Source: Vicugna pacos
Lineage: Eukaryota > Chordata > Mammalia > Artiodactyla > Camelidae
Length of the DNA stretch: 64,000 nucleotides
NCBI RefSeq assembly: GCF_048564905.1
Contig: NC_133019.1
Span: forward strand, 11,636,501 to 11,700,500
Direction: 5' to 3'
In this document: one piece after another, positions 1-9,798 of the stretch
Layout of the letters: each line of letters starts with the position of its first letter
Numbering within the stretch: position 1 is the stretch's first letter
Notes under the pieces: generated by a model
What the model saw: the letters and a program-made list of their open reading frames with translations, nothing else
Told to the model about the DNA's origin: nothing
Databases searched by the model: none
Program-made: the position numbers and the translations under genes

Positions 1-500
1 TCAGTCTTATGACTAATGATTCAGTCAATCATGCCTGGGTAATGAAACCCCAATAAAAACTCAGTGGTGCTTCCTAGTTGGTGAACATGTCAATGTGCCA
101 GGAGGGTGATGTAGTCTAATTCCACAAGGAGAGGGCATGGAAGCTCTGTGTTCAGGACCTTCCCAGACCTCACCCTATGTATCTCTTCATCTGACTAGAT
201 CTGATTTTATTTCTTAATAAAACTGTAGTAATAAGTATAGGACTTTTTCAAGTTCTGTGAGTTGTTCTAGCAAATTATCAAACCTGAGGGGATTCCTAGG
301 AACCCTTCAGATTTGCAGCCAGTTCAACAGAAGTGTGAGTGTTCTGGGGATCCCTGAACTTGTGCCTAGCATTTCAAGTGGAGGCAGTCATACTGGGAAT
401 TGTGCCCTTAACCTGTGGGATCTGATGCTAACTCTGCATGGTTACAGGCAACACCCTTATGTATACATCTCAGTGCCTGTACAACGCGGAAGACTCTGAT
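1..500 (+). mobile_element. LTR-type fossil in CD3G intron 1 (ERV1-like)
   Basis: The stretch resembles the R-U5 part of a common mammalian retroviral LTR: an AATAAA near 218, then a 'gagttctgtgag...ctagcaaatta' block near 253-280 and 'aacctgtgggatctga' near 410. It starts at or before the window edge. Family assignment is from memory, so it is tentative. It is old and degraded. Confidence 0.5.
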
Positions 501-779
501 TCTGTAACAGCTAAAGCCCTAACAAAGATTGGGTGTGCATTAGGTAAAGTCTTTGAGAGCTGAGTTACTTCTAAAATCTTCAACCGTGGTGATCCATTTC
601 TTGTGGAAATCCTTAGTGCTCCAAAGGAGTTAGCCATTAACTATGCCTCAGATCTGTCTCAAAACTCAGAGTAGTAGAATTGCATGGTAGAAATACTATA
701 GAGAACTAGCACTGGGATTAAATTCAGTTGGATTTAATCCAGTCATTTACCAAGCACTATTATGTGCCTGACATGATTA

Positions 780-1260
780 AGCAGTGTGGAAGAAAACAAT
801 GGTATTACAAAGAACCAGTTTCTGCTCCTGTAGAGTTTATAGTGAAGTGGAAAAAGTAAACACAAATGTAATTAATATAATAAAACTTAGAATATAATTT
901 AGTACTTATATAAATGCATATGAAAGAGGTAGAAGCTATTGATTTCGCCCAAGGGTGAGGGACAGGGAAAGCTTTACAGAGAAGGTGGCATTTGACTCTG
1001 CCTTGAAGGATGAGTAGGAATTCACTAGACAGAGAAAGGCATTCCAGATAGAAAGAACAGCTGAACAAAGACACAGTCTTGGAAAAGGACAAGAGAGGTG
1101 TGGCTCGAGGTGGAGTGTGTGATGGGGAGAGATGGGGCATAGATCAAAGCATGATGGAAATAGTTGGAAGGAGTCAGCTTTCTTAGAACTTCACACAAGG
1201 TTGAACTGTTTATGAACAGCACCCAGTGCAGTGCCTAGAAGATGGCAGGAGCTCTATATA
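780..1260 (+). repeat. L2-like LINE remnant in CD3G intron 1
   Basis: The text around 747-840 follows the L2 3'-end wording ('accaagcactattatgtgcctgacat', then a variant of 'tctgctcctgtagagttta'). The copy is diverged, so its limits are approximate. Confidence 0.5.
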
Positions 1261-1720
1261 TTTTGAAGGAATGAATGAACGAATAGATGGGTTAGGGTTA
1301 AGATTAGGATCTCACCCATATTTTTTGGCCACTTGACCAAATGACCCACCCACTGAGTGAATGCTTTGTAGACCTACTCCTAACCCCAGCTCTGAGTTAA
1401 GGAACACATATCTTTTCTCTTTAGGTTCCTGGCCTGTGCCCTTTGGGCTACATTCATACCTAAAATGGCGGCATCCGGATCCTCTCTCAAGCCAGTAAAA
1501 TCCTCTGTTTTGATTTCTTAAGAGACAAGAACCCCATCTCTCCCATGGAACACTGCTTCTCTCTAGCAGAGAGCAGTAAGAAGCTTCATTTTTGCCCTTC
1601 CTTCTCTGAACTTTAGGATGACAACTCAGGGTTAGGGATCCCAATATTCTTGTCTCTCTATTGGTGGCTTCTTCCTTTGAGCCCTTCTCTAGGCTATCAG
1701 ATCCCCTAGGAGGTTCTTAC

Positions 1721-1775
1721 CTTGAAAAAGAGTGATAGCCAGGATGAGGCCAGCCAGATGCTTCCCCTGCTCCAT
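1721..1775 (-). CDS. CD3G: CD3G coding exon 1 (signal peptide); gene continues off the left edge
   Basis: T-cell surface glycoprotein CD3 gamma chain, which pairs with CD3 epsilon in the T-cell receptor complex. Only the first coding exon is present. Its 55 nt read MEQGKHLAGLILAITLFQ plus one base, close to the human start as I recall it (MEQGKGLAVLILAIILLQ). This is most of the hydrophobic signal peptide. The exon ends CAAG followed by GTAAG, a strong donor, in phase 1. The ATG follows a GATATGG context. Positions 1-1720 are intron 1; I saw no second exon there, and the Ig, transmembrane and ITAM exons must lie outside the window. CD3D starts 1.6 kb away in the opposite direction with the same 55-nt first exon, as expected for duplicated sister genes sharing a promoter region. 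Identity is nearly certain from sequence plus synteny. Confidence 0.95.
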
Positions 1776-2429
1776 ATCAGTCTCTGTGCTTGCCCCGCAG
1801 AAGCTCTGAGCAGCCCCTAGCAGCCAGGCAGCCTGTGCTAGCAGCTAGCCTGGCTCCGCCCAGCACCCTTTCAGCTGAGGCGCTGGTGAGAAGGCAAGAA
1901 CCCAGAGCCTCCACCCTCTGCTTCAAGCATGTGCAGCGGTGGGGGGTGGGGGTGGGGTCAGGAGGACTGCAGGTGCAGAGGTCTATTGCTTTTCCGTTAA
2001 GGAGAGGATCATGGGGGTTGATGGGAAGGGGGCAGGAGAGTGTGCTGGATTCCCATCTCAGAGAGTCAGCTTGCACAGAGAGCACCTTGGGTGCTGGGCA
2101 GCGGGTAGCCTGGGCCCCTTTCTTCATGAGGAAGATAACCATCTCCACCACCGTTTGTTGCTAGATTTCAGACAGTTGTTGCCTGTTGCTAGTTGGTATT
2201 AGAACTGATGAATTTAGATGAGAACTCTTAGGTGCTCAGGGCTGGAGCTCTGAACAGAAAGCCACCTCAGTCTAGGGATTTTTCACTGCTCTTTTGAGAT
2301 GAGATCATTAAAGAGGTGCCTGCTTGGAAAGGAATATGTAGGACAATTACAACAAGACAAGCCATGTATCCGCAGGGACTAGGGCCTCAGCTGAGGTCTG
2401 AGGATCTCAGACCCCTCAGCCACTCAGTG

Positions 2430-2600
2430 AATCAACAAAAATGTACAGAGCTCTCATTCCGTGCCAGGCACAAGCCATATACTGATATGCTGGGGACACA
2501 GAAGCCAGCAAGACACATACAATCTCTGCCCCCAGTTAAATTACAGTCCAACCTCAGCAGTGAAGACAGTTTTGGATCTCCATAGCTCAGAGGGAGAAAG
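2430..2600 (+). repeat. L2-like LINE 3' fragment
   Basis: The order 'gtgccaggcac ... ctggggacacagaagccagcaag' followed by 'caatctctgcccccag' is the familiar L2 3'-end arrangement. Diverged. Confidence 0.6.
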
Positions 2601-2640
2601 TCCATTTGTCTCCTGGGATGGCTCCATTATGCTTGTGAGT

Positions 2641-2815
2641 TAATCATATTGCTATTAATAATTCTCTCTTATTGAGCACATATGATGTGTCAGGCACCAT
2701 GCAAACATTCTGTTCAAATCCTTATCATGATACTGAGGGAAATTGGCTTTGAAAAATACCATGACTGGTCCAGGCCCAGCAGATAGGCAGTATGGCAGCC
2801 AGGATGCAAATTTCT
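2641..2815 (-). repeat. MIR SINE
   Basis: Reverse-complement MIR wording: 'ttattgagcacatatgatgtgtcaggca' then 'ttcaaatccttatcatgatactgaggg'. Confidence 0.6.
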
Positions 2816-3314
2816 TTTTAGGGGGCTCCCAAAGCTCAACTTCCCACTGATAAGAAGCTACTTAGTCTGGTATCCCAGGCTGCCCAAGGAGGACCTTGGG
2901 CAGGGTCCTAAGAAAGACCAGGAATATGGGAACCTAGCTGGCATGGTTTATGGGATGGGGCACCCAGGTTCTCTCAAGGGTTTTGAGAAGTGGCAGTTTT
3001 TAGATGGTGAGTAAATAAAGTGATGTTGCTGACAGGAACTCTGAATTTCTTGTTTTTCATCAGTGACTCAGGAAAGGACACCCTAAATTTCTGTTTGCTA
3101 CCTAGAAGTCCAGGCAACCTTTTCCATATTCTCTGCTTCTACCTTCTACCCCACCCTGAGCTCTGAGCTCAGAGAAAGAGCGATTTGCAACTGCTTTCTT
3201 TCTACCCCGCCCCCAGCCTCCACTTAGCCTGCAGTCTCCCATCACCCACAGCGGAATGCAAAGAAATTGGCGTCTTCTAGTTTCTCCCCCACCCTTTACT
3301 TTTTCCGGTACCCG

Positions 3315-3321
3315 TGAGTCA
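3315..3321 (+). promoter_or_regulatory. AP-1-type site in CD3D 5'UTR
   Basis: Perfect TGAGTCA. An ETS-like TTTCCGGTA lies just upstream at 3302-3310. Both appear to be in the transcribed leader, since human CD3D mRNA as I recall it contains the same block. Function is inferred only. Confidence 0.45.
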
Positions 3322-3398
3322 GTTGGGGGAGGGCAGCTCTCGCCCTGGCTGATGGTTCTGTGACCTGCGTCTGTCTACTGGATGAATTCTGCTAGAAG

Positions 3399-3453
3399 AT
3401 GGAACACAGCAGGTTTCTGGCTGGCTTGATCCTGACTGCCCTTCTCTCCCAAG
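3399..3453 (+). CDS. CD3D: CD3D exon 1: signal peptide
   Basis: Encodes [18 protein letters not shown] plus one base (phase 1) and ends CAAG before GTAAGG. Same length and phase as CD3G exon 1. Confidence 0.97.
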
Positions 3454-6400
3454 GTAAGGCTTCTCTGGGTGGGAGGTCCTTGAAGAAGGACCTGAGAGGG
3501 ACATTAGCACCTGGAGTAAGATCCACTTGAAAATCCTTCTCAATGCGAGCTTCAATTCACCAGGCGGGTTTGTCAAGGAGGGCAGTGTTGGGATGTAGCA
3601 TAGGGGTCTAGGAAACAGGCTCTTGGCTTTGATGGACTCCAGCTAGGGGTGCATCTTGGCCGTGAAAGTCTCTCTGAAGACCTTAGGCCAGAGATCTGTA
3701 GGAAGTGTTGTAGTAGTGTGCATCTGAGCCTAAGGTTGGTAATGGGAGCACTATTCCTTCTAAGGCCTCTGGGATCCAGGACTCTTGGTCATTTGGCCAT
3801 CATTTATGTTACCACTTGGGGCCATGGCTCAGCACTTAGGGGGATGATTTAAGGGAAAAGTTAAATTGAGGCTGAACAGAAGGGAGGGCAGATTTGGGGT
3901 AAAAGAACAATCAACTTATTCTGGTTTGCCTGATCTTAAAACTGATAGTCCTATGTTCCAGGAATTCCCTCAACCCCAGGCAAACTGGTATGAATGATTA
4001 CCCTAGTAGTCAGCTTTTTTGGGACATCCAGGATTTCCATTAGAAATGGATCCTCAAGGAAGACATGACTTTACAATGTGAAGCATCTGATGTACACGTG
4101 TCTCCCTGAGAATACATGCATATTCTTCTGACTGGCTACAGAGGCACGAGAAACAGCTATCCTGGGGGTTTTCTAGAGGATGCTCATCTATCCAAATTGG
4201 TAATTGACTATGAAACTCACAGAGAATGTAGATTCCACTTTTCCCTGGGATTGGAGATACAGATTCCAGCGCCTCTGCGGGCCGTGGAGATGCTCTCAGT
4301 CAAAGCAATTCAGTGGATCTAGAAAGGTGTTGTGCATACCTCTAGCCCTTAAACTCCCCTACAAGACTTGACTTGTGTGGCACCCAAGCATGGATTCAAT
4401 AAAAAAAAAATTTTCCCCCATTCCCTAAGAAGGATAGAACAACTAAAAATCTTTACATGGGATTTGCCCTCGGTCTCTTTCTGGACTCCTGGGCTGGTAA
4501 TTCATATAAGCTTTCCCCCTACTTCTAACCATCAGTGGCCCTGGGAAAGGCTCTAGTAGTGAGAGTCCCACTCCCTTGGGAGTGACTGGGGCAAGGGCAG
4601 AGGGAGAGGGAAGAGGATGAGAAGTTGAAATGGGAGTGTTGCAGGTGGCTGGGAAATAGAATTGGAAGTTTTCTTGGAGAAAAAATGTGGACATCTCCAA
4701 CTGAGGACGGTTCTTCTGCTTTCCCTATCTCTTGAGTGTTTCAGTAGTCTGGACTCTCCTCCTACTTCTAATCAGTGGTCTGAACACATTTCCAGGAAGT
4801 TTCTTGGATCAAACTGGTTCCATGGTTTCCTCCTTTGCTCCATGTCCATGAGGACCTGGCCTCTCTTGTACTGCATTCTTGTGTCCTTCCTGGCCCCTGA
4901 AGTTCATGCAGAGTCTGCTGAAGCCTTTCTTTTGTGACTTCCATCTTTCTCACTAGAAGCCATGAACTGTTCTAGACCTAGAAAGTGGCTCTTCTTGAGT
5001 ATGGGCCTCAGCAGAACAAGGGATCTGGTGTTGACCAAGTTGCTGGCTCTAATCGTGGTATTTTTTTCCTTAGTGAGCCCCTTCGAGATAGATTTGAAGG
5101 AACTTGAGGACAAAGTATTTTTGAGCTGCAATACCAGCATCATAAGGCTAGAGGGAACAACAGGAACACCGGCCTCAGATACTAAGAGTCTGGATTTGGG
5201 AAAACGCATGCAGGACCCACGAGGAGTGTACATGTGCAACGCAACAGATGATCGAAAGAGCAAAGAGACTACTCTGCAAGTATATTTTCGAAGTATGTGC
5301 CTCCTGGACCCTTTGAGTTGAAATGGTTGGGGCCTCTAGATATGGGAACTTTCTAGCTGGAGGGGGATGTGGTGTGCCAATCTGTTCTCTAAACAAACTG
5401 GGTTGCTCTTGTAATGGTATGAATCAGATTTTGGAGCCCTCAGAGTGGGAACGAGCTTTATGGTGAAAGAGCAATAGGAAAAATACTGCTTATGATGCAA
5501 GCAGCAGGGGCTTGGTTGGGGGAAGGTTTGGCCTACTGCTTTATTTAAGTTCCTGAAGAGCTGAGACTACTTCTTGGCTCTCCTCAGGGATTTCTTGGGC
5601 AGAAGGTTAGAGGTGGATGTAGCAAGGCTCTCAGGAGCTCTTTCTCCAAGATTGGGTCTTGGCATGAGAGATCCTGGGGCAGCCCTAAGAGGCAGAGATG
5701 GTTCCTTGGTCTTGAAGACTCTTCATCTCTCCTCTCACTTCCCTTCCGCACACAGTGTGCCAGAACTGTGTGGAACTGGACTCAGCCACCCTGGCAGGTA
5801 TTATCATCACCGACATCATTGCCACTCTGCTGCTTGCTGTGGGAGTCTACTGCTTTGCTGGACACGAGACTGGAAGGGTCTCTGGGGGTAAGTGGAAGGG
5901 ACAGAGCATGTGTGTGTTGTGGATGTGAGTGTGTATCTGCTAAGGAATGGGGCTGGTGGTGCCTTGTGACCCATCTGGGAGTCACTCTTGCAATCTCTTA
6001 AGGACTCCTACAACTGGTTATTAGCAGAGGTTGTGACCCATTTAGTTCATACAGATGTCTGAGGGTGTGACCAGCTGTAGTACCCCTGCAGTGTTCACGG
6101 GGTCTCACTGTCCCATCTTCCTAGACCCCTGTTGACTCTCTTTCCCTGGTTCTTCTAGCTGCTGACACTCAAGCTTTGTTGAGGAATGACCAGCTCTATC
6201 AGGTAAGCCCTGAGGGGAAAAAGGTGAGAATGGGAGAGGAGTGAGTGGGGATGGAGAGCCTGACATTAGGTGCAATGGGTGTGTGAGGGTCCTAGTGGGG
6301 AATTCCTCACTGGGGAGTCTGGAAAGGCTAGGCATGAGCTCTCATCTGCGGGACCTGCTGGGGTTCTCACTAGGAGAGTCCTGATCCTGCCTCATTGTTC

Positions 6401-6490
6401 CCCCTTCTCATCTCTCAGCCCCTTCAAGGTCACAATGATGCTCAGTACAGTCGTCTTGGTGAGAACTGGGCACGGAACAGGCGAACCTGA
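3399..6490 (+). CDS. CD3D: CD3D, T-cell receptor CD3 delta chain, complete (5 exons, 173 aa)
   Basis: CD3 delta pairs with CD3 epsilon in the T-cell receptor complex and signals through one ITAM. Exons: 3399-3453, 5074-5292, 5756-5887, 6159-6202, 6419-6490 (522 nt in total). All junctions are GT-AG and the frame is kept. Order in the protein: signal peptide (1-21); C2-type Ig ectodomain with C37 and C73; N-glycosylation sequons at N38 and N74; stalk CxxC at 93-96; transmembrane helix about 106-127 with the assembly aspartate D111; dileucine 142-143; ITAM tyrosines Y149 and Y160 in the spacing YQPL-x7-YSRL. Human CD3 delta is 171 aa. Three oddities: the Ig-core tryptophan is Arg43, the stop codon is two codons later than in human, and the poly(A) hexamer is AAGAAA. 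The start is the only ATG that begins the known signal peptide. Transcription is expected to be T-lineage-specific. Confidence 0.98.
3454..5073 (+). other. CD3D: CD3D intron 1
   Basis: 1.6 kb intron with a GTAAGG donor and a pyrimidine-rich TTTTTTTCCTTAG acceptor. I recognise no clear repeat or additional exon in it. Confidence 0.85.
5074..5292 (+). CDS. CD3D: CD3D exon 2: Ig ectodomain
   Basis: 219 nt, 73 codons, the same length I count for human. It holds C37 and C73, sequons NTS and NAT, and the DLGKR...DPRGVYMCN block shared by CD3 gamma and delta. The C-strand tryptophan is absent (IIRLEG in place of human ITWVEG). Confidence 0.97.
5756..5887 (+). CDS. CD3D: CD3D exon 3: CxxC stalk and transmembrane helix
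   Basis: 132 nt. Encodes MCQNCVEL, then a hydrophobic helix containing the acidic D111 that pairs with TCR alpha basic residues, then HETGRVSG. Confidence 0.97.
6159..6202 (+). CDS. CD3D: CD3D exon 4: cytoplasmic, first half of ITAM
   Basis: 44 nt. Encodes [15 protein letters not shown], including the dileucine endocytosis motif and the first ITAM tyrosine. Confidence 0.97.
6419..6490 (+). CDS. CD3D: CD3D exon 5: second half of ITAM and stop
   Basis: 72 nt including TGA at 6488-6490. Encodes [13 protein letters not shown] and the tail [10 protein letters not shown]. Human ends NWARNK, so this tail is two residues longer. Confidence 0.96.
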   Translation, partial: PLQGHNDAQYSRLGENWARNRRT

Positions 6491-6547
6491 GGCTCGTGGC
6501 TTCTAGGCGCATCGGTTATCGGCTGTACCTTCTCTCCTTGCTCAACC

Positions 6548-6553
6548 AAGAAA
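6548..6553 (+). promoter_or_regulatory. CD3D: CD3D poly(A) signal, variant AAGAAA
   Basis: Human CD3D as I recall it has 'gctcagccaataaatatatcc' at this point. Here the aligned text reads 'gctcaaccaagaaagatgtcc', so the hexamer is AAGAAA, a known weak variant. No AATAAA lies between the stop and 6600. Confidence 0.6.
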
Positions 6554-7146
6554 GATGTCCTCCTTCACTCAGCAGGTGCCTGGACTTCTGAAGGCTTCTG
6601 GGCAAAGCGTGGGAGTTGTCCTGACTTGGCTGGGTCCTTGCCCAACCCAGCCACCTGCGTCCTTCCTTCACTCCTTCCCTTCCTCTGCCCCACATAGATG
6701 GTGCAATAGGCAGTCTCCCACCATATCCTGGCCCACTGGTGCTTCTGGCCTGGTGGGCTCCCTGGGTTCAGGATCAGCCTCTTGGCTCTAGTCCCCTATT
6801 ACAACCCTTCCACAGCATTGACTTTCTCACCATAGTGGAGGGTGGGCTGCTGTGTTTAGGGACCCAGCCACACAGAAGTTTCCATGACATTGTGAATGAA
6901 GGTGGCAGAGACATTAAGGGACCTGGGATCACTTCTTATCAAGGCTCCGAGTGCATATGACAAAGTCCCACTTCTGCTAAGGGGCTGGCTTTGGCTTTAT
7001 GACCCCCATGGAGTGTTAGCCACTACCTACAAGGAGGTCTCAGGGGAAGCCCCTTCAGTATCCTTTTCCCCTATGTAGAAGGTACCATTCTATTTTCTTC
7101 ACCCAGAACCTGTCCTTGCTCTGCTCCTGCCTTCTGCATGATAAAC

Positions 7147-7260
7147 TGACATCAGAAACCCTTCATCAATTAAAACACATTGTCCTTCTCCACCCACCTG
7201 GAAAGCTGGAGTCTGAGACTGGATAGGGGCTTGGGATATTTTCAATAGATGTCATCTTCA
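7147..7260. promoter_or_regulatory. Candidate CD3D 3' T-cell enhancer core
   Basis: TGACATCA (CRE variant) at 7147-7154, a CACCTG E-box at 7195-7200 and a second CRE-like ATGTCATC at 7249-7256, all about 0.6-0.7 kb past the CD3D poly(A) site. The human CD3D enhancer is known to lie 3' of the gene and to bind CREB/ATF-family proteins. Position and motif type fit; function is inference. Confidence 0.35.
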
Positions 7261-7269
7261 GCCAGTGGG

Positions 7270-7382
7270 TTAGTGGTGGTTCTGAAACTTTGAGATTTAT
7301 TAAAAATATAGACACTCGGGTCCCTTTTGGGGCACTTTTGGGTGTCCAGGTGATTCTGAAGCAGCCCTAACTCAGAGAATCT
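7270..7382 (+). repeat. MER5-like DNA transposon fragment
   Basis: 'ggtggttctgaaactttgag' followed by 'caggtgattctgaagcagcc' resembles the two ends of a MER5/MER20-type hAT element with a diverged middle. Confidence 0.35.
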
Positions 7383-7872
7383 CTAGAAGATTTACAGGAA
7401 GAATTGAAGCCACTTACTCTTTTGTGTGCTTTATGTCCATTCCTGTCTACCATGGGTAGGAACTCCTATTTTTGTTTTCTGAGAGTAATTCAGTGAACTT
7501 CAGAAGTTTAATGAGTGGGACTTTCTTAGACCAGGGTTCCCAAAGGAGAAAAGAATTAACAACCACATCAGCCAGAGATCTGGATAATTCTGCCCACTAT
7601 CTCCTCGAGGTATACATAGACCCTAAGTTTGTTAGAGACAGAATGAACTTCCAATTCATACATGCTTCATTCATGGTTATGATTGATTCCTACCCTTTAT
7701 ATCCCTACTACTGCAGTCCTCCTAGCCCTAGACCCAACTTTCACCCTGGGTGCCTCCACCTTGAGCAGCCCTTCCACAGCTTGTATTGCACCAATGCTTG
7801 TACCCTTCCCACGCCCTGCTCACTTCCTTTGACCCTGTGCTCTCATATGCCCTTACATCCCCCTATGCTGCT

Positions 7873-8040
7873 CACCAGTTCTCCACATTGGCTGCACATT
7901 GGAATCTCCTGGGTAGCTTTCAAAGTACTGATGGCGGGGGTGCCACCCCCAGAGATTCTGATTATATTGGGCTGGAACATCAGGACTTGTAAAACTGCCT
8001 ATAGTGATTCTAATGTGAAGCCAAAGTTGAGAAATTCTAC
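7873..8040 (+). mobile_element. MER5A (hAT-Charlie non-autonomous DNA transposon)
   Basis: Close to full length: 'ttggctgcacattggaatctcctggg', 'ccacccccagagattctgatt', 'gtgattctaatgtgaagcc' and 'gttgagaa' occur in consensus order. Confidence 0.85.
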
Positions 8041-8234
8041 CCTTCACCTGAGCCCTTCTGGAATCTTGGGTCCCTTCAGCTCTCATTTTTTTTGTGCTTT
8101 TAAAATACTCCTCATCTGCAAAATGGAGCCAGGGGAGCACCTACATCACAGGGTCCTTGAAGAAATGGACAGTGCAGAGAAAGTCCTATGAAGGGGGTCT
8201 AGGTCAATAAATGATCTCATCTCCTCCCCCTCCA

Positions 8235-8291
8235 AATAAATAAAATAAAATAAAATAAAATAAAATAAAATAAAATAAAATAAAATAAAAT
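8235..8291 (+). repeat. (TAAAA)n microsatellite
   Basis: About eleven TAAAA units, preceded by TAAATAAA. It directly abuts the 3' end of the minus-strand L1 that follows, but a minus-strand L1 would leave T-rich, not A-rich, sequence here, so its origin is unclear. Confidence 0.9.
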
Positions 8292-9798
8292 ACAGCTTTA
8301 CTGGAGCCAATTGACATGAATAAACTGCATATATTTAAAGTGTAAAATTTGATAAATTTTGGCATATGTGCACACTTGTGAAACATCACAGTTGATAGTT
8401 ATGAACCTACCCAACATCCTGAACAATTGTGCCCTTTTGTGTGCAGTCTCTCCCTCCTTCTCCTTATCCTCCAACCCTCCAGGCAACCACTGAAATGCTT
8501 TCTGTCATTATAGATTAGTTTCCATTTTTCTTGAGTTTTATATGAATGAAATGATATGTACCCTTTTTTGATCTAGCTTCTTATGCTCAGCATAATTATT
8601 TTGAAATTCATCCATTTTGTTGCATCTATCAATGGTTCATTCCTTTTTAATGTTCAGTAGTATTCCATTGTATGGATATACCACCTGTTGTTTATCCATT
8701 CACCTCTTGATTGTCTTTTGAGTATTTCCTGGTTTTGGCTGTTACAAATTAAGCTGCTATGAATATTCATATATGTCTTTATATAAATCATATACACCAG
8801 GACATATGTTTTTATTTTTATTGGATAAATACTCAAGAGTAAGATGGCTGGGATGCAACTCTTAAAGTAGTTTGGTTATTCTAGGTCCTTTGCAGTCCTC
8901 TGTGAATTAGATTCTATTACTACAAAACGCCTTCTGAGGTTTTGGTGAGGATTGCATTGAATTTATAGACCATTTGGGGGAGAACTGACATCCTAATGAT
9001 ACTGAGTCTTCCAATTCATGAATATGTCTTTTGCCAGATTTATCCCTAAGTGTGTATGGTATTTTTAAAAATTCCATTTCCAATTGTTCATTGAAAGTAC
9101 ATAGAAATACAATTACTTTTTGTATATTGATCTTCTACCCTGGAAACTTCCTAAACTCATTTATTAATTCTAGCAGCTTTTTTTTTTTTTTGGTAGATCG
9201 CATTAGATTAGATTTTCTCCATAGAAGATCATGTTGTTTGTGAATAAAGACAGTTTTTAATTTCCAACATTTCCATTTCCAACCTGGATGTGTTTTACTT
9301 CTGTTTCTTGGCTTATTGCACTGCTAGAACCTCCAGTACAATGTTGAGCCGAAGTGGAGAAAGGACCTCCTTGTCTTATTTGTGACCTTAGGAGGAAAGC
9401 ATTGTCTTTCATCATTAAGTATGATGTTGGCTGTAGGTTTTGTTAGATGCCATCTAGTAGGTTGAGGTCATTTCCTTCTCTTTCTAGTTTGCTGAGAATT
9501 TTTAGCAAAAATAGTTGTTGAGGGTTGTCACGTGCTTCTTCTGCAGCCATTGAGTTGATTATATGGTTTTACTTTTTTTTGTCTGTTAATATGGTAAATT
9601 ACATTGGCGGCATGATTTGTTAAACCAATCCTGTATTCCTGAAATAAACTGTACTTGGTCATTATGTATTATTCTTTTTATATATTACTAGATTAAATTT
9701 ACTAAAATTTTGTGAAGAATTTTTGCATTTTTTCATAAGGAATATTTGTCTGCAACTTTCTTTTCTTGTAATGTCTTTTGTCTGGTTTTGATATCAGG

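Larger units (their letters stand above)
1776..3270. promoter_or_regulatory. Head-to-head CD3G/CD3D intergenic promoter region
   Basis: About 1.5 kb separates the divergent CD3G and CD3D first exons. In other mammals this interval carries the TATA-less T-cell promoters of both genes. I see no TATA box near either start. There is a G-rich run at 1938-1957, old repeats at 2430-2600 (L2-like) and 2641-2815 (MIR, minus), and a pyrimidine-rich stretch with several CCCC blocks at 3180-3300 just before the likely CD3D start site. No open frame here looks like a gene. Confidence 0.7.
6570..8234. other. 3' flank of CD3D
   Basis: Non-coding DNA. It holds a candidate enhancer motif cluster (7147-7260), an old MER5-like fragment and a MER5A copy. 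The long open frame at 7472-8191 crosses the MER5A copy and has no recognisable domain, so I do not call it a gene. Confidence 0.7.

Noticed and set aside
1936-1960. G-quadruplex upstream of CD3G
   Set aside because: Only three clear G-runs of three or more lie close together; a fourth is a GG pair, so a stable four-run motif is not shown.
3454-5073. Extra CD3D exon within intron 1 (open frames near 4116-4937)
   Set aside because: No good acceptor-donor pair in the right phase, and the known 5-exon structure already gives a full protein.
5782-5985. Minus-strand open frame over CD3D exon 3
   Set aside because: A shadow of the coding exon on the other strand.
7472-8191. 239-codon plus-strand open frame after CD3D
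   Set aside because: It runs through a MER5A copy, has no domain, no signal and no splice context.
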